This document shows positions 43,935 to 54,276 of a DNA stretch of 64,000 nucleotides, one piece after another. A program made the position numbers and the translations under genes. This DNA is from Mycolicibacterium tusciae JS617 (GTDB lineage: Bacteria; Actinomycetota; Actinomycetes; Mycobacteriales; Mycobacteriaceae): positions 5,909,837 to 5,973,836 of the forward strand of contig NZ_KI912270.1 of NCBI RefSeq assembly GCF_000243415.2. Reading direction: 5' to 3'. The notes under the pieces were generated by a model. That model worked only from the letters and a program-made list of their open reading frames with translations, did not search any database and was not told the origin of the DNA. The stretch's first letter is position 1. Every line of letters begins with the position of its first letter.

Positions 43935-44708
43935 GTGACCGATCGCCCAGAGATAGTCCTCGGACTCCACGACAGGGTCGTCCTGGTGACTGGAGGAGTG
44001 CGAGGTGTCGGCGCCGGCATCAGCTCCGTGTTCGCCGCCCAGGGCGCGACTGTGGTGACGTGTGCCCGCAGGCCGGTGGAGGGATCGCCCTACGAATTCC
44101 ACAGCTGCGACGTGCGCGACGACGATTCGGTGGCCGCGTTGATCGAGTCGATCATCGGTCACCACGGACGGCTCGACGTCGTTGTCAACAATGCGGGCGG
44201 ATCGCCCTACGTCCTGGCCGCCGAATCGTCGGCGAAGTTCAACACGAAAATCGTCGAACTCAACCTCCTTGGGCCGCTTTCGGTGTCGATTCACGCGAAC
44301 GCGGCGATGCAGTCACAGCCCCAGGGCGGCTCGATCATCAACATCGCCAGCGTCAGTGGGCGCAGGCCGACGCCGGGCACCGCACCCTACGGTGCGGCCA
44401 AGGCGGGTATGGAGAGCATCACCAGCACCCTGGCCGTCGAGTGGGCACCGAAGGTGCGGGTGAACTCGGTGGTCGTCGGGATGGTGGAGACCGAGCAGTC
44501 CGAATTGTTCTACGGCGACGCCGATTCGATCGCGGCCATATCGCGCAACGTCCCCCTGGGTCGTCTCGCCAAACCGGACGACGTCGGCTGGGCCGCGGCG
44601 TTCCTGGCTTCCGATGTCGCGTCATACATCAGCGGCGCCTCACTCGAGGTGCACGGCGGCGGGGAACCGCCGCACTACCTGGCAACCACCACCGCTGATA
44701 TCAAGTAA
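43935..44708 (+). CDS. Short-chain dehydrogenase, Rv3549c-like
   Basis: A 257-residue SDR with the cofactor motif TGGVRGVGAG (about residues 19-28), NNAGG, Ser in INIASVSGRR and the catalytic Tyr/Lys in APYGAAKAGM. It belongs to the KstR2-controlled group, but its exact substrate among C/D-ring intermediates is not settled. The GTG at 43935 is used because upstream in-frame sequence would cross the operator. It is followed 17 nt later by a second SDR gene. Confidence 0.87.
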   Translation: MTDRPEIVLGLHDRVVLVTGGVRGVGAGISSVFAAQGATVVTCARRPVEGSPYEFHSCDVRDDDSVAALIESIIGHHGRLDVVVNNAGGSPYVLAAESSAKFNTKIVELNLLGPLSVSIHANAAMQSQPQGGSIINIASVSGRRPTPGTAPYGAAKAGMESITSTLAVEWAPKVRVNSVVVGMVETEQSELFYGDADSIAAISRNVPLGRLAKPDDVGWAAAFLASDVASYISGASLEVHGGGEPPHYLATTTADIK

Positions 44709-44725
44709 CAAGGGAGATAACTGAT

Positions 44726-45628
44726 ATGGGACTGCTCGACGGCCGTGTGGTCATCGTGACGGGCGCTGGCGGCGGCATCGGCCGTGCCCATGCGCTCGCG
44801 TTCGCCGCCGAGGGCGCGCGGGTGGTGGTCAATGACATCTGCCCCGGGGACGGCTCGCCGGCCGGTGGTGGCAGCGCGGCCCAGGGTGTGGTCGACGAGA
44901 TCACCGCTGCCGGAGGCGAAGCCGTGACCAGCGGGGCCAACGTCGCCGACTGGGCGCAGGCCGAGGGGCTGGTGCAGACGGCAGTCGATACGTTCGGCGG
45001 GCTCGATGTGCTGGTCAACAATGCCGGCATCGTGCGCGACCGGATGTTCGCCAACACCAGCGAGGAGGAGTTCGACGCCGTCGTCGCCGTCCACCTCAAG
45101 GGGCACTTCGCGACCATGCGCCACGCGGCCGCCTACTGGCGCGCCCAGTCCAAAGGCGGAAGCGCCGTAGATGCCCGCATCATCAACACCAGCTCGGGCG
45201 CCGGCCTGCAAGGCAGTGTGGGGCAGGCCAATTACAGCGCAGCCAAGGCGGGGATCGCTGCCATGACGCTGGTTGCCGCTGCCGAGATGGGCCGCTACGG
45301 AGTCACCGTCAACGCCATCGCACCGTCGGCCAGGACCCGGATGACCGAGACGGTGTTCGCCGACATGATGTCCACGCAGGACAAGGACTTTGACGCGATG
45401 GCGCCGGAAAATGTTTCTCCGCTGGTGGTTTGGCTCGGCAGCGTCGAGTCCAAGAATGTCACCGGCAAGATGTTCGAGGTCGAGGGCGGCATCATCCGCG
45501 TGGCCGAGGGCTGGGCCCACGGCCCCCAGATCGACAAGGGTGCCCGCTGGGATCCGGCCGAACTCGGACCCGTCGTCAGCGGACTGCTGGCCGAGGCGCG
45601 CCCGCCCGTGCCGGTCTACGGAGCCTGA
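44726..45628 (+). CDS. Short-chain dehydrogenase, Rv3548c-like
   Basis: A 300-residue SDR of the type fused in MFE/HSD17B4-like hydroxyacyl-CoA dehydrogenases. Motifs: TGAGGGIGRAHALAFAAEGA (12-31), NNAGIVRDRMFANT, Ser in INTSSGAGLQG and NYSAAKAGIAAM. The conserved RVVVNDI and IAPSARTRMTE support a beta-oxidation 3-hydroxyacyl-CoA role. An AGGGAG ribosome site precedes the ATG. Cotranscribed with the preceding SDR under the KstR2 box. Confidence 0.88.
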   Translation: MGLLDGRVVIVTGAGGGIGRAHALAFAAEGARVVVNDICPGDGSPAGGGSAAQGVVDEITAAGGEAVTSGANVADWAQAEGLVQTAVDTFGGLDVLVNNAGIVRDRMFANTSEEEFDAVVAVHLKGHFATMRHAAAYWRAQSKGGSAVDARIINTSSGAGLQGSVGQANYSAAKAGIAAMTLVAAAEMGRYGVTVNAIAPSARTRMTETVFADMMSTQDKDFDAMAPENVSPLVVWLGSVESKNVTGKMFEVEGGIIRVAEGWAHGPQIDKGARWDPAELGPVVSGLLAEARPPVPVYGA

Positions 45629-45686
45629 TCACCGCGGATTGCGCCGAAATGCCATGCGATGGCGCCCAGCCTTCCATGATGGAGTG

Positions 45687-46694
45687 GTGAGACGGTATCG
45701 AGCGGTCGGCGCTCTCGGCGCAATTCTGTTGGTGGTGGCCGGTTGTGGCGGTCAACGTGGCGGCGAAAACGGGGCGGCGGCCACCGAGCCGACGTCATGC
45801 GAAGTCACGACTGACGCCAGGCTGAGTATCGCGACGGGCAACACGACCGGGGTTTACTACGCCCTCGGCGGCGCCTACGCCGAGGCGATCAATCAGCAGA
45901 CCGACGGCACGCTGAAGGCCACTGCCGCCGAGACGTCGGCGTCGCTGCAGAACATCCAGCAGCTCGTGGCGGGCACCCATGAGGTGGCGTTCTCCCTTGC
46001 CGACACCGCGGCCGACGCGGTCAACGGCATGGCGGCCTTCGACGGGAATCAACCCATCGCCGCGCTGACCCGGCTCTATGACAACTACACCCAGGTGATC
46101 GTGCGCAGTGACGCGGGCATCAACTCAATCCTCGACATGCGCGGCAAGCGGGTGTCCACCGGTTCGCCCAACTCCGGCACCGAGGTCATCGCCAACCGCA
46201 TGCTTGAGGCCGCCGGTCTGAACCCGAACACCGATGTCGCCGCGCAGCGCACCGAACTCGGCAAGACAGTCGAAGGCATGAAGGACGGTTCGATCGATGC
46301 GATGTTCTGGTCGGGTGGCCTGCCGACCGGTGGGATCACCGACCTGTTCGTCAGCCAGCGCGACAACGTCAAGTTCATCGACGTGACGCCGACCCTGCCG
46401 AAGCTGCAGAACATCAACCCGATCTACGAGGAAGGAGTCATCCCGGCGAGTACGTATCAGACTCCCGCCGACGTGCCGACCGTCGTGGTGCCCAATGTGC
46501 TTCTGGTCAAAAACGATATGGACGGCAACACCGCCTGCGTGCTGACCAAGGCACTGTTCGAGCACAAGGAAGATCTGGTCAAAGTCAACAAGGCAGCCGA
46601 CGGTATCTCACTGGACACCGCCCGCGAGACCATGCCCGTCCCGCTGCATCCTGGTGCCAAGCGGGCCCTCGACGATCTCGGCGCGGCGAACTGA
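45687..46694 (+). CDS. TAXI-family TRAP transporter solute-binding lipoprotein
   Basis: A 335-residue lipoprotein: signal peptide with lipobox LVVAGC, then a TAXI domain (LSIATGNTTGVYYALGGAYA near residue 44; ADVPTVVVPNVLLVKND near the C-terminus). TAXI proteins bind small carboxylates and hand them to a fused TRAP permease, encoded next. I use the GTG at 45687; GTG 45684 and ATG 45654 are in frame and would lengthen only the n-region. It is not part of the M. tuberculosis sterol locus. The ligand is unknown; location suggests a steroid- or bile-acid-derived acid (inference). Confidence 0.85.
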   Translation: MRRYRAVGALGAILLVVAGCGGQRGGENGAAATEPTSCEVTTDARLSIATGNTTGVYYALGGAYAEAINQQTDGTLKATAAETSASLQNIQQLVAGTHEVAFSLADTAADAVNGMAAFDGNQPIAALTRLYDNYTQVIVRSDAGINSILDMRGKRVSTGSPNSGTEVIANRMLEAAGLNPNTDVAAQRTELGKTVEGMKDGSIDAMFWSGGLPTGGITDLFVSQRDNVKFIDVTPTLPKLQNINPIYEEGVIPASTYQTPADVPTVVVPNVLLVKNDMDGNTACVLTKALFEHKEDLVKVNKAADGISLDTARETMPVPLHPGAKRALDDLGAAN

Positions 46695-48772
46695 CTGCAG
46701 ACGTCAGCGGGGACTCCCGGGCGAGCGAAGCGACGGGACAAACCACCGCCTACGAGGACGAGAAGCCGGCCAGGCAGCTCACCGGCTGGCTGCATCACCT
46801 GGTGACCGTCGGTTGTTTCCTGATCGGGCTGTTCGCGCTGTATCAGGTCTTCTTCCCCCTCGCGCAGGGCAACCAGGTTTCGCTGATCCTGTTCCTGGCG
46901 GCGGTCCTTCCGCTGACGCTGCTGTGCTACCGATCCGGTGTGCGGCTTCGCCGCCGGAAGGCGGAAACACCGAGCGAGGCGCCGCGGCAGAGTCCGACGC
47001 TGTTCGACTGGCTGTTGGCCGCAGCGGCACTTGTGGCGTGCCTGTACCCCGTGCTGCCGTTCCAAATCGGCGATGGCGGTGGGGGATTCAACGAATTCCT
47101 CAGCAGGCAGAGCGCACCCGCGGTGGTGGACGTGATCGTCGGCACGATCGTCGTGCTGCTGGTCCTGGAGGCCTGCCGGCGCACCACGGGTGCGGCGTTG
47201 CCGATCGTGTGCCTGCTTGCGCTCGGCTACGCCTACTACGGCGGATACCTGCCCCAGGGTGCGGCGATCGCGCACGCCGGAGTCGACTGGGTGCAGATTG
47301 TCAGCGCGTCGTTCATGCAGTCGACGGGCCTGTACGGAGTGCCGCTCGACGTCGCGGCGACCTACATCGTGTTGTTCACCATCTATGGGGCGGTACTCGA
47401 GGCGTCCGGTGCCAGCAAGTTCTTCATCGATCTTTCGTTCTCCGCATTCCGCTCCTCCCGTGCCGCACCCGGGCGGACGGTGACGTTGGCCGGATTCCTG
47501 ATGGGCAGCGTGTCCGGGTCAGGGACGGCGACGACGGTCAGCCTGGGGTCGGTGACGTGGCCGGTGTTGCGTCGCGCCGGCTACCCGAGTGAGAACGCCG
47601 GCGGCATGCTGGCCGCGGCGGGGATCGGTGCGATCCTGTCGCCGCCGACACTCGGGGCCGCGGCGTTCATCATCGCCGAATACCTCGGGGTGCCGTACCT
47701 GACCGTCCTGGTGTGGGCGGTGGTCCCGACCATCCTGTACTACCTGGGCATCCTGCTGGCCGTCGAGATCGACGCGCGGCGGTACGGCACGCGCGAGGTC
47801 GACGTCCACGCACAGTCCTTCTGGCGGCTACTCGGGAGATTCGGGTACCACCTCATCTCGCTGGTGATGATCGTCGTGTTCCTCGCGATGGACGTGTCTG
47901 CGATGCGCGCGGTCGTCTACGCCATCGCCGTTCAGATCGTGCTGTCGTACCTCGATCGCGAACACCGCCTCACCCCGGTGCGGCTCTACCGTGCGTTGGC
48001 CACCGGGGTGCGCGGCGTGCTTTCGGTGGCGGCGGTGTGTGCGGCCGCGGGCGTCGTCGCGGCGATGATCACCCGCACGGGACTCGGCCTGCAACTGAAC
48101 TCGATACTGGTGAACACCGCCCGGTTGATCTCTGAAAACCCAACGGTGGTCTTGATTTTCACGGCGATATTCGCGGCCTTGGCGGTCTCGGTGCTTGGGC
48201 TGGCCGTGCCGGTCACCGCGTCGTTCGTGATCAGCTGGGTGATTGTGGGTCCAGCGCTGCAGGATCTCGGCGTCGCTGCGCCCGCGGTGGCGATGTTTGT
48301 CTTCTATTTCGCAGTGCTCTCCGAAGTCACGCCGCCGACGGCCCTGGCGTCGGTCGCGGCCTCGGCGATCACCGGCGGACGCGTGATTCCCACGATGATG
48401 CAGACGTGGAAGTACACGCTGCCGGCATTCCTCGTGCCGTTCGCGTTCGTCCTGACCGACAACGGGCAGGGTCTGCTCGGATTGCGGTCATTGGCCGACA
48501 TGCTGTGGACCGGCGCGGTCGGCGCGCTGGCGGTCGCCGCGCTGGCCGTCGTCACCGGTGGATGGATGATCCGCAGGGCGGGCTGGCCCGAGCGGGTGCT
48601 GTGCATACCGGCGTCGGCGTTGCTGCTCTATCTGAGCCCGGTGACGATCGCCGTCGGAGCCGGCCTGCTCGCGGTGGCGGCGGCGGTGAACGTGATCATG
48701 GCTCGCAGACGACCATCGGAATCACCCGATCAGCCGCCTGGCGATATCCTCGATACGGCGGGTACATCCTGA
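46691..48772 (+). CDS. TRAP transporter fused permease (small + large subunits)
   Basis: A large membrane protein of about 690 residues with some 18 hydrophobic segments, the fused DctQM-type permease that partners TAXI proteins. Typical regions are FMQSTGLYGVPLDVAATYIV, the conserved SVSGSGTATTVSLGSVTWPV (similar to GSVSGSA in the DctM half) and AAGIGAILSPPTLGAAAFII. The start is uncertain. The only conventional start is GTG 46802, but coding-like sequence (TAYEDEKPARQLTGWLHHLV) precedes it in frame back to a CTG at 46691 that overlaps the TAXI stop. A copy of an intergenic repeat lies in this N-terminal stretch. Confidence 0.8.
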   Translation: MTADVSGDSRASEATGQTTAYEDEKPARQLTGWLHHLVTVGCFLIGLFALYQVFFPLAQGNQVSLILFLAAVLPLTLLCYRSGVRLRRRKAETPSEAPRQSPTLFDWLLAAAALVACLYPVLPFQIGDGGGGFNEFLSRQSAPAVVDVIVGTIVVLLVLEACRRTTGAALPIVCLLALGYAYYGGYLPQGAAIAHAGVDWVQIVSASFMQSTGLYGVPLDVAATYIVLFTIYGAVLEASGASKFFIDLSFSAFRSSRAAPGRTVTLAGFLMGSVSGSGTATTVSLGSVTWPVLRRAGYPSENAGGMLAAAGIGAILSPPTLGAAAFIIAEYLGVPYLTVLVWAVVPTILYYLGILLAVEIDARRYGTREVDVHAQSFWRLLGRFGYHLISLVMIVVFLAMDVSAMRAVVYAIAVQIVLSYLDREHRLTPVRLYRALATGVRGVLSVAAVCAAAGVVAAMITRTGLGLQLNSILVNTARLISENPTVVLIFTAIFAALAVSVLGLAVPVTASFVISWVIVGPALQDLGVAAPAVAMFVFYFAVLSEVTPPTALASVAASAITGGRVIPTMMQTWKYTLPAFLVPFAFVLTDNGQGLLGLRSLADMLWTGAVGALAVAALAVVTGGWMIRRAGWPERVLCIPASALLLYLSPVTIAVGAGLLAVAAAVNVIMARRRPSESPDQPPGDILDTAGTS
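46721..46738 (+). repeat. Short repeat, family B, copy 1
   Basis: GCGAGCGAAGCGACGGGA occurs here, at the junction between the TAXI and permease genes, and identically at 54252-54269 at the end of fadE28. Confidence 0.6.
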
Positions 48773-49139
48773 TCAGCCTGGGCCAGTAGCGCTTTCGCTC
48801 GTCCTCGGTAGCGTCCCTGGCCCTGAGATCGAGATGTCGGGAGCGAATCTGCACGTGCACATCGGGATTCGACTGGAGGTTGAGATACCACGCCGGATCG
48901 GCGTCACGTCCGCCGAAGGACGCGGGCAGGATCACCCGGTCGCCATCGTCCAGATACAGCGTCGGAGTGGTGCGCGGACGGCCGGATTTGCGCCCCGTCG
49001 TGGTGATCAACGCCGCCGGAAACCACAACAGTCGAGAGCCGATCAGCCCGTTGGTGCGCTGATAGATCCCAATGTGCGCGCGGGCGAAGTACTTCATCGC
49101 CAACTTGAGTGGCCGAGAGTTGCGGATAGCGCCTGCCAT
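48696..49139 (-). CDS. Ddn-family deazaflavin (F420)-dependent oxidoreductase, copy 1
   Basis: A 147-residue protein of the F420-dependent nitroreductase (Ddn/FDOR-A) family. Signatures: ALITTTGRKSGRPRTTPTLY (residues 42-61) for F420 binding, ASFGGRDADPAWYLNLQSNP and the C-terminal WPRLIRMYPPYRGY. Such enzymes reduce enones, quinones or nitro compounds using F420H2. It resembles Rv3547 (ddn), whose locus this is, though the second copy (49814-50269) matches ddn length better. The C-terminus overlaps the end of the TRAP permease gene convergently by 77 nt. Confidence 0.87.
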   Translation of the reverse strand: MAGAIRNSRPLKLAMKYFARAHIGIYQRTNGLIGSRLLWFPAALITTTGRKSGRPRTTPTLYLDDGDRVILPASFGGRDADPAWYLNLQSNPDVHVQIRSRHLDLRARDATEDERKRYWPRLIRMYPPYRGYRQAADRVIPMVVCEP

Positions 49140-49148
49140 ACCGCGTAT

Positions 49149-50278
<1,130 letters not shown>

Positions 50279-50667
50279 CTAGGATGCGGTCACAAACGGG
50301 CGAATCCCTGCTCGGATGTGGTGGATCAGGCCGTCGGCGGGGATCTGGAACGTCTCGTCGATGTGGGCGCCGACCTTGCGTCCCAGCAGCGACGGTTTGG
50401 TCACGAGGTCGAACTTCGCGCGGATGGTTTCGCCGTCGACGACGGTGAACTCCGGCACCGTCGTCGCCTGGATTACCCTGTACTGCAAGCCGCGATTCAG
50501 GCTGCGGCGCAGGTGATCTCCCGAGAATCCGGTCTTCAGTCCGACCTCGATGCGGGTGCATCCAGGCGCGAACGGAACCTTGTCCGCGTCATGGCTGACC
50601 AGCGCGTCGATGTAGGCCTGCGCGGCCGCGATGCGCTCGGCTTCGGTGACTGCGGGAGCCGAGGACA

Positions 50668-50668
<1 letters not shown>
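50279..50668 (-). CDS. SnoaL/NTF2-like small protein
   Basis: A 129-residue protein with an NTF2-like pattern: an N-terminal helix AERIAAAQAYIDALVSHDADKV, then strands through RVIQATTVPEFTVVDGETIR and a closing FQIPADGLIHHIRAGIRPF. Members include SnoaL cyclases, ketosteroid isomerases and uncharacterised proteins. The obvious KSI catalytic residues cannot be assigned confidently. The start ATG overlaps the fadA5 stop (TGATG), so it is cotranscribed with fadA5 from the KstR-controlled promoter. Confidence 0.65.
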
Positions 50669-51852
<1,184 letters not shown>

Positions 51853-51853
51853 C

Positions 51854-51867
51854 TAGAACACGTTTCA
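51854..51867. promoter_or_regulatory. KstR operator (fadA5 side)
   Basis: TAGAACACGTTTCA matches TnnAACnnGTTnnA and lies 10 bp upstream of the fadA5 start codon. Confidence 0.92.
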
Positions 51868-51932
51868 TTACTCTGACAAGCGAGGATGGTGACCTGCCTT
51901 TTATCTGCACAGAAGGCATGTTTTACTGGCAC

Positions 51933-51946
51933 TAGAACACGTTGCA
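51933..51946. promoter_or_regulatory. KstR operator (cyp125 side)
   Basis: TAGAACACGTTGCA matches TnnAACnnGTTnnA and lies 26 bp upstream of the cyp125 start codon. As at kshB-hsaA, the divergent region holds one box for each gene. Confidence 0.92.
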
Positions 51947-51972
51947 ATTTGTGTTGTGAAGGAGCCCACCAC

Positions 51973-53226
51973 ATGCCACCCACCAAGATCCCAGCCGACT
52001 TCGACTTCCTCGACCCCGACGTCAACCTCGCCGGGCTGCCCGTAGAAGAGCTAGCGGTGCTGCGCGAGGCTGAACCCATCCACTGGGTCGACATTCCCGG
52101 CGGCACCGGCGGCTTCGAGGACAAGGGCTACTGGCTGGTGACCAAGCACGCCGACGTCAAAGAGGTCTCGCGGCGCAGCGACGTCTTTTCCAGCTGGCTG
52201 AACGGGGCAATCCCGACCTGGCCCAAGGAGATGACGCGCGAGAACGTCGAACTGCAGCGCAGCGTCATGCTCAACATGGACGCGCCGCACCACACCCGGC
52301 TGCGCAAGATCATCTCCCGCGGCTTCACGCCGCGCGCCATCGGACGCCTCGAAGACGAGCTCGCGCAGCGGGCGCAGAACATCGCCAAGACCGCCGCGGC
52401 CCAAGGCTCCGGCGACTTCGTCGAACAGGTCAGCTGTGAGCTGCCATTGCAGGCCATCGCCGGACTGCTCGGTGTGCCGCAGGACGACCGCGACAAGCTG
52501 TTCCGCTGGTCCAACGAAATGACCGGCGGCGAGGACCCCGAGTTCGCCGACGTCGATCCGGCGCAGTCGTCGATGGAACTGATCATGTACGCGATGGCCA
52601 TGGCCGACGAGCGGAGCAAGAACCCGACCGAGGACATCGTCACAGCACTGATCGAGGCCGACATCGACGGTGAGAAGCTCTCCGACGACGAGTTCGGCTT
52701 CTTCGTGATCATGCTCGCCGTCGCAGGCAACGAGACCACGCGCAACTCGATCACGCACGGAATGATCGCGTTCTCGCAGAACCCCGAACAGTGGGAGCTG
52801 TACAAGAGGGAACGTCCGTCGACCGCGGCCGACGAGATCATCCGTTGGGCCACTCCGGTTTCGGCGTTCCAGCGCACCGCCCACGAGGACGTCGAGCTCG
52901 GCGGGGTGACGATCAAGAAGGGTCAGCGCGCCGTGATGTCCTACCGCTCGGCCAATTTCGACTCTGAGGTCTTCGATGACCCGCATACCTTCAACATCCT
53001 GCGCGATCCGAATCCGCACGTCGGGTTCGGTGGCTCCGGTGCCCACTACTGCATCGGCGCGAACCTGGCCCGTATGACGATCAACCTGATCTTCAACGCC
53101 GTCGCCGATCACATGCCAGACATCAAGGGAATCAGTGAGCCCGAGCGGCTACGGTCTGGTTGGCTCAACGGCATCAAGCACTGGCAGGTCGACTACTCGG
53201 GCAAGGGCGCAGCCGCGGCCCAATAG
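51973..53226 (+). CDS. cyp125: Steroid C26-monooxygenase CYP125
   Basis: A 417-residue soluble cytochrome P450 matching Rv3545c, which oxidises C26/C27 of cholesterol or cholestenone to the acid, the entry step of side-chain degradation. The haem loop GFGGSGAHYCIG supplies Cys360, the I-helix oxygen-binding motif is AGNETT (251-256) and the K-helix ExxR is Glu288/Arg291. The ATG at 51973 follows a GGAG ribosome site; upstream in-frame sequence crosses the operator. First gene of the operon cyp125-fadE28-fadE29-chsH2-chsH1-ltp2. Confidence 0.95.
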   Translation: MPPTKIPADFDFLDPDVNLAGLPVEELAVLREAEPIHWVDIPGGTGGFEDKGYWLVTKHADVKEVSRRSDVFSSWLNGAIPTWPKEMTRENVELQRSVMLNMDAPHHTRLRKIISRGFTPRAIGRLEDELAQRAQNIAKTAAAQGSGDFVEQVSCELPLQAIAGLLGVPQDDRDKLFRWSNEMTGGEDPEFADVDPAQSSMELIMYAMAMADERSKNPTEDIVTALIEADIDGEKLSDDEFGFFVIMLAVAGNETTRNSITHGMIAFSQNPEQWELYKRERPSTAADEIIRWATPVSAFQRTAHEDVELGGVTIKKGQRAVMSYRSANFDSEVFDDPHTFNILRDPNPHVGFGGSGAHYCIGANLARMTINLIFNAVADHMPDIKGISEPERLRSGWLNGIKHWQVDYSGKGAAAAQ

Positions 53227-53248
53227 CCGTTTTAACTAGGAGGATTCG

Positions 53249-54274
53249 GTGGACTTCAGTCCAGACGAAGGGCAGCAGGCTGTCGCCGATGTGGTGACAT
53301 CCGCGCTCGGCCGGGACAACAGCTGGGACGCAGTCGTGTCCGGCGGTGTCACGGCCTTCGGGGTGCCCGACCGCCTTGGCGGCGACGGCCTCGGCCTCGC
53401 CGAAGTGGGCACGGCCCTGATCGAGATCGGCAGGCACGGCACCATCAGCCCGGCGCTGGCGACTCTTGGCCTCGGGCTGATCCCACTGCTTGACCTGGCG
53501 TCCGACGAACAGCAGGACCGCTACCTCGCCGGGGTGCCGAAAGGCTCGGTGCTCACCGCGGCGCTCAACGAGCCCGGTGCACCGCTTTCCGATCGTCCCG
53601 CAACTGTCCTTTCAGACGGCAAGCTCAACGGCGTCAAGGTCGCGGTTCCCTATGCGGAACAAGCGGATTGGCTGATCGTGACGGCCGGCGACGCGGTCGC
53701 GGTGGTCTCACCGAAGGCCGACGGGGTGCAGCTGGTCAAGACACCCACCGCGAATCACGGCGACGAGTACTCGGTGACGTTTACCGATACAGAGGTTGAC
53801 GGCGTGCTCGACGGCGCTGCGCCGCGACGGATGAATCAGCTCGCGCTGGCGGCTATCGGGGCGTTCGCGTCGGGTCTGGTCGCGGGGGCCCTTCGGCTTA
53901 CCGCGGACTACGTCGCCAACCGTGAGCAGTTCGGCAAGCCGCTGTCCACCTTCCAGACCGTCGCCGCGCAGCTTGCCGAGGTCTATATCGCCTCTCGCAC
54001 ACTGTCATTGGCCGCGAACTCGGTGTTGTGGCGGCTAGCCGAGGGGTTGGACGCGGACGAGGACATCGACATCCTCGGCTACTGGCTGGCCTCCCAAGCG
54101 CCGCCGGTGATGCAGCTCTGCCACCATCTGCACGGTGGGATGGGCATGGATATCGACTATCCGATGGACCGCTACTACTCGAGCATCAAGGATCTGACTC
54201 GGCTGGTTGGCGGGCCGTCGCACCGACTCGACTTGGTGGGAGCCGGACTAGGCGAGCGAAGCGACGGGAGATAG
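53249..54274 (+). CDS. fadE28: Acyl-CoA dehydrogenase FadE28 (ChsE2)
   Basis: A 341-residue acyl-CoA dehydrogenase subunit matching Rv3544c. With FadE29 it forms the heterotetramer ChsE1-ChsE2 that dehydrogenates the three-carbon side-chain CoA ester. REQFGKPLSTFQTVAAQLAE (about 227) and HLHGGMGMDIDYPMDRYYSS are seen. GTG start 53249 with AGGAGG just upstream. The last residues GERSDGR are encoded by a copy of repeat family B, unlike the normal C-terminus of the family. Confidence 0.93.
   Translation: MDFSPDEGQQAVADVVTSALGRDNSWDAVVSGGVTAFGVPDRLGGDGLGLAEVGTALIEIGRHGTISPALATLGLGLIPLLDLASDEQQDRYLAGVPKGSVLTAALNEPGAPLSDRPATVLSDGKLNGVKVAVPYAEQADWLIVTAGDAVAVVSPKADGVQLVKTPTANHGDEYSVTFTDTEVDGVLDGAAPRRMNQLALAAIGAFASGLVAGALRLTADYVANREQFGKPLSTFQTVAAQLAEVYIASRTLSLAANSVLWRLAEGLDADEDIDILGYWLASQAPPVMQLCHHLHGGMGMDIDYPMDRYYSSIKDLTRLVGGPSHRLDLVGAGLGERSDGR
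54252..54269 (+). repeat. Short repeat, family B, copy 2
   Basis: Identical 18-bp copy of GCGAGCGAAGCGACGGGA, lying at the 3' end of fadE28 and contributing its final codons, 7 nt before the fadE29 start. Confidence 0.6.
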
Positions 54275-54276
54275 CG

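Noticed and set aside
46654..47592. A 312-codon frame overlapping the TAXI gene end and TRAP permease
   Set aside because: It runs in a different frame from the clear permease coding sequence, is Arg-rich with no membrane segments and is a shadow.
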